DNA of 5,718 bases from an uncultured Kouleothrix sp. (GCA_937858455.1 CALLYN010000841.1:1-5718); one strand, 5' to 3'. Shown: positions 1 to 5,718, counted from the first letter of the stretch. Notes: generated by a model from the letters alone, not told the origin. Made by a program: numbers and translations.

Positions 1-122
1 TGCACGTGCTCTCGCTGCTGAACTGGACATACCAGTGGTACCAGCCCGGCGGCACGTGGAATGCTCGTGATCTAGCCGAGCAGTATTTCGAGCTGCTCAT
101 GCGCGGGCTGGCGCCGCATTAA
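1..122 (+). CDS. TetR/AcrR-family transcriptional regulator, C-terminal fragment
   Basis: Only the last 39 codons are in the window (first full codon at 3, stop TAA at 120-122); the DNA-binding N-terminus lies off the left edge. The visible peptide begins HVLSLLNWTYQWYQPGG and ends in LLMRGLAPH. A helix containing an NWTYxWYxPGG motif, then a short segment with the pattern 'LAEQYFELLMRGL', is the characteristic end of the ligand-binding domain in a large group of TetR regulators of fatty-acid and aromatic acyl-CoA degradation. The stop lies 42 nt before the next gene on the same strand. In Thermus a TetR protein, PaaR, represses the paa genes and is released by phenylacetyl-CoA; by analogy this protein may control the operon that follows. 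That role is inferred from position, and the effector cannot be read from the fragment. Confidence 0.75.
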   Translation, partial: HVLSLLNWTYQWYQPGGTWNARDLAEQYFELLMRGLAPH

Positions 123-149
123 ACGCGGCCTCAGGCCACACACGATCCG

Positions 150-165
150 TTCACAATGAGGTGAA
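150..165. repeat. Short inverted repeat over the E1 ribosome binding site
   Basis: TTCAC (150-154) and GTGAA (161-165) are exact reverse complements separated by 6 nt (AATGAG). The right arm overlaps the Shine-Dalgarno sequence and touches the start of the E1 gene. It could be a half-site pair for a repressor such as the TetR protein encoded upstream, or a weak hairpin hiding the ribosome binding site. The arms are only 5 bp, so chance is a real alternative. Confidence 0.3.
158..164 (+). promoter_or_regulatory. Ribosome binding site of the fused E1 gene
   Basis: GAGGTGA matches seven consecutive bases of the complement of the usual 16S rRNA 3' end. Two in-frame ATG codons follow, at 165 and 168. 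The first abuts the site with no spacer. The second leaves 3 nt, which suits this right-shifted form of the Shine-Dalgarno sequence better. Translation therefore more likely begins at 168, removing a single Met. Confidence 0.6.
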
Positions 166-2288
166 TGATGCAACACACGCCGATCGTCGCCGATCCGGCA
201 AACCGCACCAGGCCACGGCTGGCCCCTGCCCCCATCGCCGCCAGCGACTGGCGCGAGGTGGCGCGCCTGCTGCTGACATCGCGCGCGCTCGACCAGCTCG
301 AGGAAGACGAGCTGCTGCCGAGCGGCAAGATCCGCTACCAGTTCTCGGCGCGCGGCCACGAGCTTGCGCAGATCCTGCTCGGGCTGAGTCTGACGCACCC
401 CCACGACGCCGCGACGGTCTACTATCGCTCGCGCCCGTTCATGCTCGCCAGCGGCCTTTCGGCTGAAGAAGCGCTGTGCAGCACCATGGCGCGCGTCGGC
501 AGCATGAACGGCGGGCGCGACATCGGCACGGTGTTCAACATGCCCGCGCGCGGCCACGGCACCGTGCTACCCATGACCGGCGATGTCGGAGGCCAGTACA
601 CCCCGGCCGCCGGCTGGGCGCAGGCGATTCGCTACCGCCAGCACGTGCTCGGCGAGGCCGAATGGCAGGGCGCGCTGGCGGCCGCGCTTGGCGGCGACGG
701 CTCGACCGCTACTGCCGGTTTTTGGGCGGCGCTGAACATGGCCGCGACGCTGGCGCTGCCCATGCTGTTCTTCATTGAAGACAACGGCTACGCGATCTCG
801 GTGCCGAGCACGCTCCAGATGCCCGGCGGCGATATCCTGGCGAATCTGGCGGCGTTTGGCGGCACCCTGCTGCTCGACGGCGACGGCGCCGACCCGATCG
901 AGGCGCTCGGCCGGATCGAGCAGGCGCTGGCGCATATTCGCTCGGGCAGCGGCCCGGCGCTGCTGCGTCTGCGCGTACCCCGGCTCAACGGCCACTCATC
1001 GGCCGACAGCCAGAGCTACAAAGACACGAGCGTGCAGGCGGCCGAGCGCGAGCGCGACCCGCTGCCGCGCCTGCGCGCGCTGCTGCTCCAGCACGGCTGG
1101 AGCGCACAGCAGTGGGATGACCTCGCCACGCAGGTGGCCGCCGATGTGCGCCGCGCCGCCGAGCGCGCCCACAATCAGCCCGAACCCGACGCGCACGACA
1201 GCACGCGCCACGTGTTCTTCGACCCGTGCTGCCCGCAGCAGGCCGGCGGCATCCAGCCCGAGATCCTGGCGGTGCGCCTGCCGCTGGGCGTGGCCGAGCC
1301 GCAGCACGGCGGCGCGCGCGTCAATATGGTCGACGCGATCCGCCAGACGCTCGACTGCGAGCTTGGGCTGAACCCGCGCATGGCCGTGTTCGGCGAAGAC
1401 GTGGGCCTGAAAGGCGGCGTACACGGCGCGACGCGCGAGCTACAGGCGCGCTACGGCGCCGAGCGCGTCTTCGACACCTCGCTCTCGGAAGAGGGCATCG
1501 TCGGGCGCGCGGTGGGCATGGCGCTGTGCGGCCTGCTGCCGGTGCCCGAGATCCAGTTCCGCAAATACGCCGACCCGGCCATGGAGCAGCTGACCGACTG
1601 CGGCACCATCCGCTGGCGCACCGCCAACAATTTCGCCGCGCCAGTCGTCGTGCGCATCCCAATCGGCTTCAGCAAGCGCAGCGGCGACCCGTGGCACAGC
1701 ATGTCGGGCGAGGCGATCTTTGCGCACACACTCGGCTGGCGCGTGGCCTTCCCCTCGAACGCAGCCGACGCAGCCGGGCTGCTGCGCGCTGCGCTGCGCG
1801 GCGGCGACCCGGTGTTTTTTCTCGAGCACCGCGCCCTGCTCGACACAGCCGACGGCCGCGCGCCATACCCTGGCGACGACTACCTGCTGCCGTTCGGCCA
1901 GGCCGCGCTGCGCCAACCCGGCCAGCTGCTGACGATCGTCACGTGGGGCGCGATGGTGCCGCGCTGCATCGAGGCCGCCGCGCAATTCGGCGGCGATGTC
2001 GAGATCCTCGACCTGCGCACGCTCATACCGTGGGATCGCGCTGCGGTGCTCGACTCGGTGCGCAAAACCGGGCGCTGCCTGGTGGTGCACGAAGACACCT
2101 GGACCGCCGGCTTTGGCGCCGAGGTGGCCGCCACCGTGGCCCACGCGGCCTTCGCCTGGCTCGACGCGCCAATCGGCCGTGTGGCTGCGCCCGACTGCCC
2201 CGTGCCCTATAGCGCCACGCTTATGTCAAATATCATTCCGACGGCCGAGCTAATTCGCGCGAAGATCGAGGAAGTGCTGGCCTTTTAG
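165..2288 (+). CDS. Fused alpha/beta E1 component of a 2-oxoacid dehydrogenase complex (thiamine diphosphate-dependent)
   Basis: This 707-residue protein should decarboxylate a 2-oxoacid and pass the acyl group to the lipoyl arm of an E2 partner in the cytoplasm. Residues about 30-330 are the E1-alpha domain: the thiamine diphosphate motif runs from GDG at 177-179 to Asn207 in EDNGY, with 27 residues between, and a HSSADSQSYK loop at 277-286 corresponds to the HSxSD phosphorylation-loop region of E1-alpha. A variable linker (about 330-384) contains FFDPCC. From about 386 the E1-beta half follows: FGEDVG at 409-414, SEEGIVG at 441-447 whose Glu442 aligns with the cofactor-activating Glu, VPEIQF at 460-465 and WHS with His511, then a transketolase-C domain to the end. 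E1-alpha and E1-beta are usually separate genes of about 340-400 and 320-350 codons; fused versions are known in some phyla. No E2 or E3 gene is in the window. The paa genes downstream suggest phenylpyruvate as substrate, but a branched-chain 2-oxoacid is equally possible from the sequence. Start 165 is the longest; 168 is likely (see ribosome binding site). Confidence 0.88.
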   Translation: MMQHTPIVADPANRTRPRLAPAPIAASDWREVARLLLTSRALDQLEEDELLPSGKIRYQFSARGHELAQILLGLSLTHPHDAATVYYRSRPFMLASGLSAEEALCSTMARVGSMNGGRDIGTVFNMPARGHGTVLPMTGDVGGQYTPAAGWAQAIRYRQHVLGEAEWQGALAAALGGDGSTATAGFWAALNMAATLALPMLFFIEDNGYAISVPSTLQMPGGDILANLAAFGGTLLLDGDGADPIEALGRIEQALAHIRSGSGPALLRLRVPRLNGHSSADSQSYKDTSVQAAERERDPLPRLRALLLQHGWSAQQWDDLATQVAADVRRAAERAHNQPEPDAHDSTRHVFFDPCCPQQAGGIQPEILAVRLPLGVAEPQHGGARVNMVDAIRQTLDCELGLNPRMAVFGEDVGLKGGVHGATRELQARYGAERVFDTSLSEEGIVGRAVGMALCGLLPVPEIQFRKYADPAMEQLTDCGTIRWRTANNFAAPVVVRIPIGFSKRSGDPWHSMSGEAIFAHTLGWRVAFPSNAADAAGLLRAALRGGDPVFFLEHRALLDTADGRAPYPGDDYLLPFGQAALRQPGQLLTIVTWGAMVPRCIEAAAQFGGDVEILDLRTLIPWDRAAVLDSVRKTGRCLVVHEDTWTAGFGAEVAATVAHAAFAWLDAPIGRVAAPDCPVPYSATLMSNIIPTAELIRAKIEEVLAF

Positions 2289-2294
2289 CCGCCG

Positions 2295-2335
2295 GCAAGC
2301 AGTCCGTATGGCTCTACTCGCCGATCACTGCTGGC
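2295..2335. repeat. Imperfect inverted repeat in the E1-paaA spacer
   Basis: In the 68-nt gap between the E1 stop and paaA, GCAAGCAGT (2295-2303) pairs with ACTGCTGGC (2327-2335): eight of nine positions match around a 23-nt loop, with one A-G mismatch. There is no T-run after it, so it does not look like an intrinsic terminator. It might be an operator, an mRNA processing or stability element, or chance. No convincing -35/-10 pair was seen in this spacer. Confidence 0.35.
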
Positions 2336-2356
2336 GACTGCGAAACGGAGATTGTT

Positions 2357-3301
2357 ATGACAACAGGGCATGCGAACGACACCGCTCGCGCGGAAGCCTT
2401 CAAGCAGCACATCGCCGCCGGTGGCAAGGTTGAAGCGAGCGACTGGATGCCCGGCGAGTATCGCCACGCGCTGATCCGCTTCATCGAGATGCACGCAAAC
2501 AGCGAGCTAATGGGCGTGCTGCCCGAGCGCGAGTGGATCATGCGCGCGCCCACGCTGCGGCGCAAGCTGGCGCTCACCGCGAAAGTGCAGGACGAGGTAG
2601 GCCACGCCCAGCTGCTGTACCGCCTGGCCGAAGACCTGGGCAAGCCGCGCGCGCAGATGATGGACGACCTGCTGGCCGGGCGCACGAAATTCCACAACGT
2701 GTTTCACTACCCGACCCAGAGCTGGGCCGACGTGGGCGTGATCGCCTGGCTGGTCGACGCGGCGGCGATCCTCAGCCAGAAGGCGCTGCTCGGCACCAGC
2801 TACGCACCCTACGCCCGCACCATGCAGCGGATCTGCTGGGAAGAAAGCTTCCACATCAAGCACGGCTACGACATTGTCGTGACGCTCGCCGGCGGCACGG
2901 CCGCGCAGCGCGCGCTGCTGCAGGATGCGCTGAACCGCTGGTGGGGGCCGCTGATGCAGATGCACGGCCCGCCCACGCCGCCCGAGCACGACCGCGACCT
3001 GACGCTGTGGCGGATCAAGACGCGCGGCAACGAAGATCTGCGCCGCGACTTCATTGCCACGTACGTGCCGCGCGTGTGGGAGCTGGGCCTCGCGCTGCCC
3101 GACCCGGCGCTGCGCCGCGCTGACAACGGCAGCTGGGAGTATAGCCCGCCCGATTGGGCCGAGCTGCGCACGGTGGTGGGCAACCACGGCCCGCGCAGCG
3201 CCGAACGGCTGGCGTTCCGCCGGCTGAACTACGAGCAGGGCGCCTGGGTGCGCGAAACCATGGCAGGTGAGCAAGCTCGCACTCAAACCTGCGGCATTTG
3301 A
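2357..3301 (+). CDS. paaA: Ring-1,2-phenylacetyl-CoA epoxidase, catalytic oxygenase subunit PaaA
   Basis: PaaA is the diiron subunit that inserts one oxygen atom of O2 into the aromatic ring of phenylacetyl-CoA, giving the 1,2-epoxide; it works in the cytoplasm as part of the PaaABC(E) complex. The 314-residue length is normal for the family. The ferritin-like four-helix site is complete: Glu50 (in HANSELMG), Glu80 and His83 (DEVGH), Asp134 (WLVDAAA), Glu163 and His166 (EESFH). These match, at a constant offset of eight, the iron ligands I recall for the E. coli enzyme. Lys76 just before the DEVGH motif is also conserved. The ATG at 2357 has GGAG at 2347-2350, six nt upstream, and leaves a roughly 30-residue lead before MPGEYR, as usual in the family. 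paaB follows after 15 nt. Assignment is secure; BoxB-type and other ferritin-like oxygenases are excluded by size and by the paaB-paaC-paaD neighbours. Confidence 0.97.
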   Translation: MTTGHANDTARAEAFKQHIAAGGKVEASDWMPGEYRHALIRFIEMHANSELMGVLPEREWIMRAPTLRRKLALTAKVQDEVGHAQLLYRLAEDLGKPRAQMMDDLLAGRTKFHNVFHYPTQSWADVGVIAWLVDAAAILSQKALLGTSYAPYARTMQRICWEESFHIKHGYDIVVTLAGGTAAQRALLQDALNRWWGPLMQMHGPPTPPEHDRDLTLWRIKTRGNEDLRRDFIATYVPRVWELGLALPDPALRRADNGSWEYSPPDWAELRTVVGNHGPRSAERLAFRRLNYEQGAWVRETMAGEQARTQTCGI

Positions 3302-3316
3302 ACGAGCGGAGGCGCT

Positions 3317-3616
3317 ATGGCAGCCGAACCAACCGTCTACGAGGTATTCCGCCGCGAGAAGCCCGGCGCGCCAATGACGCACGCCGGAAGTGTGGGCGCG
3401 CCCAGCCCCGACCTCGCGCTGATCTACGCCCGCGAGATCTTCGGACGGCGCGGCGAAAGCGACGCGCTGTGGATCGCACCGCGCAGCGCCTTCCAGCTAC
3501 TCGACGACCAGGACATCCTGCGCCCGGTGCTCGACCGCTCGCACCGCACCGTTGAGGGCTACCGCATGCGCGATAAGCGTGAGCAGCTGCTCAGCCAGCT
3601 CGAGACAAAACGCTGA
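3317..3616 (+). CDS. paaB: Phenylacetyl-CoA epoxidase subunit PaaB
   Basis: This is a small 99-residue non-catalytic subunit. In the epoxidase PaaB is thought to bridge PaaA-PaaC heterodimers into the larger assembly and to help electron delivery; it has no cofactor of its own. Family marks are visible: YEVF at 8-11 in the opening strand, HAGSVGAP at 22-29, an ALIYAREIFGRRGE helix-turn at 34-47, and ALWIAP at 50-55. The length is close to the usual 90-100 residues. The start ATG at 3317 follows GGAGG at 3308-3312 with 4 nt between. It lies 15 nt after paaA and 35 nt before paaC, consistent with co-translation of the three subunits. The C-terminal 30 residues are charged and less conserved in the family; nothing there is unusual. 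Confidence 0.95.
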   Translation: MAAEPTVYEVFRREKPGAPMTHAGSVGAPSPDLALIYAREIFGRRGESDALWIAPRSAFQLLDDQDILRPVLDRSHRTVEGYRMRDKREQLLSQLETKR

Positions 3617-3638
3617 GATCGCAGCGCGACACACGCGG

Positions 3639-3645
3639 AAAGGAG
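3639..3645 (+). promoter_or_regulatory. Ribosome binding site fixing the GTG start of paaC
   Basis: AAAGGAG lies 6 nt before GTG at 3652 and is the best match in the 35-nt gap. No in-frame ATG lies between it and the conserved LLALADDE helix at residues 23-30, so GTG at 3652 is the only well-placed start. Confidence 0.75.
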
Positions 3646-3651
3646 CGCGCC

Positions 3652-4473
3652 GTGGCTCTGGAGACACCGCCCGCCACGCAGGAGCGCGATCACACGCGCG
3701 CGGCGCTGGCCGAGCTGCTGCTGGCCCTGGCCGACGACGAGTTCGTGACCGGCTACGCCAACAGCGAGTGGACTGGCATCGCGCCGATACTGGAAGAAGA
3801 TATTGCCTTCAGCTCGCTGGCGCAAGACGAGCTGGGCCACGCCAGGCTGTTCTACGAGCTGCTGGCCGAGCTGCGGGGCGGCGCGGTTTCGCCCGACGAG
3901 ATCGCCTACGACCGGCCACCCGAAGGCTTTCGCAACGCCCAGCTGGCCGAGCGGCCGCGCGGCGACTGGGCCTACAGCGTGTCGCGCCAGTTTCTGTACG
4001 ACACCGCCGACTACGTGCGGCTGGAGTGCTTGCTGGGCAGCCGCTACACCCCGCTGGCTCAGGCGGCGGCGAGCGTGATCCGCGAAGAGCGCTACCACCT
4101 GCTGCACGCCCACACCTGGCTCGCGCGCCTCGCGGCCGGCGACACGGCGCGCGAGCGCCAGCACGCAGCATTCACCGCGCTGTGGCCCGACGCGCTAGGC
4201 CTGTTCGAGCCGCTGCCCGGCGAGGCCGCGCTGGTCGAGTCGGGCATCCAGCCGGCCCCGTCGGCGGCGCTGTGCCAGCGCTGGCTCGAGCAGATCGAAC
4301 CAATGCTGCGGCAGCTCGGCCTGCCGTGGCCATTCGCCCAGCGCGCGGCCGGCTGGGAGCCGCTGCTCGCGCCACACTACGGCGGGCGCGCCGGGCGCCA
4401 CAGCCGCGAGTTCGCCCAGCTCTACGACACGATCACAAGCGTGCGCCGGCTCGAGCCGGGCGCGCAGTGGTAG
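3652..4473 (+). CDS. paaC: Phenylacetyl-CoA epoxidase subunit PaaC (ferritin-like, with apparently complete diiron ligand set)
   Basis: PaaC is the ferritin-like partner of PaaA in the epoxidase and is regarded as a structural subunit in the E. coli-type enzyme. The protein has 273 residues, slightly longer than the usual 250 or so. Residues 21-40 carry the family pattern LLALADDEFVTGYANSEW. Unusually, the first EXXH motif is intact: Glu60-Leu-Gly-His63 in AQDELGHAR, where proteobacterial PaaC typically reads LDLLGQAR. With Glu39, Asp117 (FLYDTADY), Glu146 and His149 (EERYH), all six carboxylate/His positions of a diiron site appear present; Asp117-to-Glu146 spacing of 29 equals Asp134-to-Glu163 in PaaA. 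It is separate from the PaaA lineage: no MPGEYR or WEESFHIKH segment is found, and it occupies the usual third position in paaABC. Start is GTG with a good Shine-Dalgarno site. Whether it binds iron cannot be told from sequence. Confidence 0.94.
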   Translation: MALETPPATQERDHTRAALAELLLALADDEFVTGYANSEWTGIAPILEEDIAFSSLAQDELGHARLFYELLAELRGGAVSPDEIAYDRPPEGFRNAQLAERPRGDWAYSVSRQFLYDTADYVRLECLLGSRYTPLAQAAASVIREERYHLLHAHTWLARLAAGDTARERQHAAFTALWPDALGLFEPLPGEAALVESGIQPAPSAALCQRWLEQIEPMLRQLGLPWPFAQRAAGWEPLLAPHYGGRAGRHSREFAQLYDTITSVRRLEPGAQW

Positions 4474-4476
4474 AAT
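4468..4476 (+). promoter_or_regulatory. Possible extended -10 promoter overlapping the paaC stop, for a leaderless paaD transcript
   Basis: TGGTAGAAT reads as an extended -10 element (TGn followed by TAGAAT). It uses the last Trp codon and the TAG stop of paaC. Its end is 9 nt before the paaD ATG, so a transcript starting at the usual distance would begin at or just before that ATG. No -35 match was seen at about 4448-4453. paaD has no recognisable Shine-Dalgarno sequence, which fits either leaderless translation or re-initiation after paaC, 12 nt away. Confidence 0.3.
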
Positions 4477-4485
4477 AGCGCGGCG

Positions 4486-4965
4486 ATGATCGACGAACAC
4501 GACATCTGGCAGGCACTGCGCGAGCTGCCCGACCCCGAGATCCCGACCATCAATCTGGTCGACCTCGGCGTGATCTTGAGCGTCGAGCTCGACGCCGGGC
4601 GGCGCTGCGCGCGTGTGCTGCTGCTGCCGACATTCAACGGCTGCCCGGCGATCGAGCTGATGCGCGACCAGATCCGCGCGCGCCTGGAGCAGCTCGGCCT
4701 CGAGGCACGCGTCGAGCTTGCGCGCGAGGTGCGCTGGAGCACCGAGCGGATCAGCGCCGCTGGGCGCGCGGCCCTGGCTAGCGCCGGAATTGCGCCGCCC
4801 GGCGTCCCCGGCAGCACACTCATCCCGCTGATCGAGCCCGCGCGCTGCCCGCACTGCGGCTCGCGCCACACCACGCTCGAGAGCGCCTTTGGGCCTACGC
4901 TGTGCCGCGCGATCGGCCACTGCCGCGACTGCCAGCAGCCATTCGAGCAATTCAAACCACTGTAG
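4486..4965 (+). CDS. paaD: PaaD, MIP18/DUF59-type Fe-S maturation protein of the phenylacetyl-CoA epoxidase
   Basis: PaaD is needed for epoxidase activity in vivo and is thought to help assemble an iron-sulfur cluster, probably in the reductase PaaE. The 159-residue protein has the two family parts. Residues 1-85 are a DUF59/MIP18 domain with DPEIPTINLVDLG at 16-28 and TFNGCPA with Cys53 at 49-55. Residues 118-159 are the PaaD-specific C-terminal cysteine module: Cys121 and Cys124 (CPHCGS), FGPTLC with Cys140, then Cys146 and Cys149 (HCRDC), ending in PFEQFKPL. This tail separates PaaD from the general SufT-like proteins. The ATG at 4486 lies 12 nt after the paaC stop and lacks a Shine-Dalgarno site, so it may rely on re-initiation. 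The length is close to the family norm of about 160-170. The next gene starts 10 nt after the stop, leaving no room for paaE. Confidence 0.95.
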   Translation: MIDEHDIWQALRELPDPEIPTINLVDLGVILSVELDAGRRCARVLLLPTFNGCPAIELMRDQIRARLEQLGLEARVELAREVRWSTERISAAGRAALASAGIAPPGVPGSTLIPLIEPARCPHCGSRHTTLESAFGPTLCRAIGHCRDCQQPFEQFKPL

Positions 4966-4975
4966 CGAGGCAACT

Positions 4976-5718
4976 ATGACCGACGAGCCAACAGTTCTGT
5001 ACGATCTCTCGGCTGGCGTCGCGACGATTACACTCAACCGGCCGCGGGCCTACAACGCATTCACCCGGCAGATGCACGCCGAGCTGATGGACGCACTGGC
5101 GCGCGCCGAGGCCGACCCGGCGGCGCGCTGCCTGGTGATCAGCGGCGCAGGCAAGGCGTTTTGCAGCGGCCAGGATCTCAACGACCTGCCGCCCGATGTC
5201 GATTTTGGCGCGCTGCTGCGCGAGCGCTACAACCAGCTGGCGCTGAAGCTCCAGGCACTGCCCAAACCGGTGCTGGCGGCGGTGAATGGCGTGGCCGCCG
5301 GCGCTGGTATGAGTCTCGCGCTGGCCTGCGACATGCGCGTGGCGGCGGCTGGCGCGCGCTTCGTGGCGGCGTTCGCGAACATCGGCCTGGTGCCCGACAC
5401 CGGCATGACCTACCTGCTGCCGCGTCTGATCGGCTACGCGCGCGCGCTCGAGCTGTGCATGCTCGGCGGCACGCTCGACGCGACCACAGCCCACAGCTAT
5501 GGCATGGTGAATGTGGTGGCCACGGCCGAGGAATTCCCCGGCGCGGTGCGCCAGCTGGCCGAGCGCCTGGCCGGCGGCCCAACCGGCGCCCTCGGGCTGA
5601 TCAAGCGCGGCTTCGCGCTGGCCCAGGACGCCACGCTCGAGCGCGTGCTCGAATACGAGGCCGAGCTTCAGCAGGTGGCCGGCGCGGGCGCCGAATACGC
5701 CGAGGGCGTGGCGGCGTT
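4976..5718 (+). CDS. paaG: Enoyl-CoA hydratase/isomerase, PaaG-type ring epoxide isomerase (C-terminus cut by window end)
   Basis: In the paa pathway PaaG converts the 1,2-epoxide of phenylacetyl-CoA into the seven-membered oxepin-CoA, and also moves a double bond later on. The crotonase fold is plain: LNRPRAYNAF at 20-29, FCSGQDLND at 62-70 for the first oxyanion-hole strand, NGVAAGAG at 104-111 for the second, and GLVPDTGMTYLLPR at 137-150. Asp141 in this last motif aligns with the catalytic Asp of PaaG (IPDCGGTWLLPR in E. coli), and no hydratase-type Glu pair is evident, which favours the isomerase over PaaF. The end of the visible part, about 'GAEYAEGVAA', matches the conserved stretch 15 or so residues before the usual terminus of about 260, so 247 codons are present. 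ATG follows GAGG at 4967-4970 with 5 nt. Gene order and motifs agree, though a paralogue of enoyl-CoA hydratase is a minor alternative. Confidence 0.9.
   Translation, partial: MTDEPTVLYDLSAGVATITLNRPRAYNAFTRQMHAELMDALARAEADPAARCLVISGAGKAFCSGQDLNDLPPDVDFGALLRERYNQLALKLQALPKPVLAAVNGVAAGAGMSLALACDMRVAAAGARFVAAFANIGLVPDTGMTYLLPRLIGYARALELCMLGGTLDATTAHSYGMVNVVATAEEFPGAVRQLAERLAGGPTGALGLIKRGFALAQDATLERVLEYEAELQQVAGAGAEYAEGVAA

Noticed and set aside
127..137. GGCC-TCA-GGCC inverted repeat just after the TetR stop
   Set aside because: Four-base GC-only arms are expected often by chance in this composition, and there is no T-run to make it a terminator.
1140..1325. Possible artificial joining of separate E1-alpha and E1-beta genes by a missed stop or frameshift
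   Set aside because: The frame is continuous through a linker with normal third-position GC bias, and no ribosome binding site plus start typical of a separate beta gene was seen just before 1320. The fusion looks real.
1783..1805. Repetitive CTGCGC/GCTGCG run inside the E1 gene
   Set aside because: It is a string of Leu-Arg-Ala-Ala codons in a conserved helix of the E1-beta domain and follows codon bias; no longer repeat structure is present.
1226..2212. A 328-codon + strand frame inside the E1 gene
   Set aside because: It is an out-of-frame Arg/Ala-rich translation of the E1-beta half; the E1 frame runs unbroken through the region, so it is no sign of a frameshift or a nested gene.
2507..3382. 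A 291-codon open frame on the minus strand opposite paaA and the start of paaB
   Set aside because: It lies wholly across the strongly conserved paaA and paaB genes, has no recognisable domain, and is rich in Arg, Ala and His, as expected for an antisense shadow in very GC-rich DNA.
3552..4478. A 308-codon + strand frame overlapping nearly all of paaC
   Set aside because: The product is a low-complexity Arg/Ala/Gly protein, out of frame with paaC, which has clear ferritin-like motifs and a good ribosome binding site.
4195..5037. A 280-codon open frame on the minus strand opposite paaC, paaD and paaG
   Set aside because: It covers parts of three well-supported genes and their boundaries, has no family motif, and is explained by lack of AT-rich stop codons.

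Overview
The window is a high-GC bacterial region in which every gene lies on the + strand. It is the start of an aerobic phenylacetate degradation (paa) operon. In order it holds: the last 39 codons of a TetR-family regulator, a single-chain E1 enzyme of a 2-oxoacid dehydrogenase complex (alpha and beta halves fused), paaA, paaB, paaC, paaD, and a paaG-type isomerase cut by the right edge. Gaps between genes are about 10 to 70 nt, most starts have a clear Shine-Dalgarno sequence, and no terminator is visible. The genes probably form one transcription unit, or two if the TetR gene has its own.

How the genes work together. PaaA, PaaB and PaaC form the core of the ring-1,2-phenylacetyl-CoA epoxidase, a bacterial multicomponent monooxygenase that epoxidises the aromatic ring of phenylacetyl-CoA with O2. 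PaaD is a MIP18/DUF59-type Fe-S maturation protein for this system. PaaG isomerises the ring epoxide to the oxepin. The E1 enzyme at the head of the cluster would decarboxylate a 2-oxoacid. Its position suggests that it supplies phenylacetyl-CoA from phenylpyruvate, but nothing in the sequence fixes its substrate. The TetR protein is a plausible local repressor, as PaaR is in Thermus.

Organism. The composition (very GC-rich, third codon positions mostly G or C), the mixed paa layout without paaE, and the fused E1 would suit a Chloroflexota (Roseiflexus/Kouleothrix-like) or Deinococcus-Thermus-like aerobe. This is an inference from general character only; there is no rRNA or other phylogenetic marker in the window.

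The points most worth following up are: the fused E1 sitting in a paa operon without E2 or E3; a PaaC that appears to keep a complete set of diiron ligands; the absence of paaE between paaD and paaG; a possible leaderless promoter built over the paaC stop codon in front of paaD; and inverted repeats in the two longer intergenic spacers.
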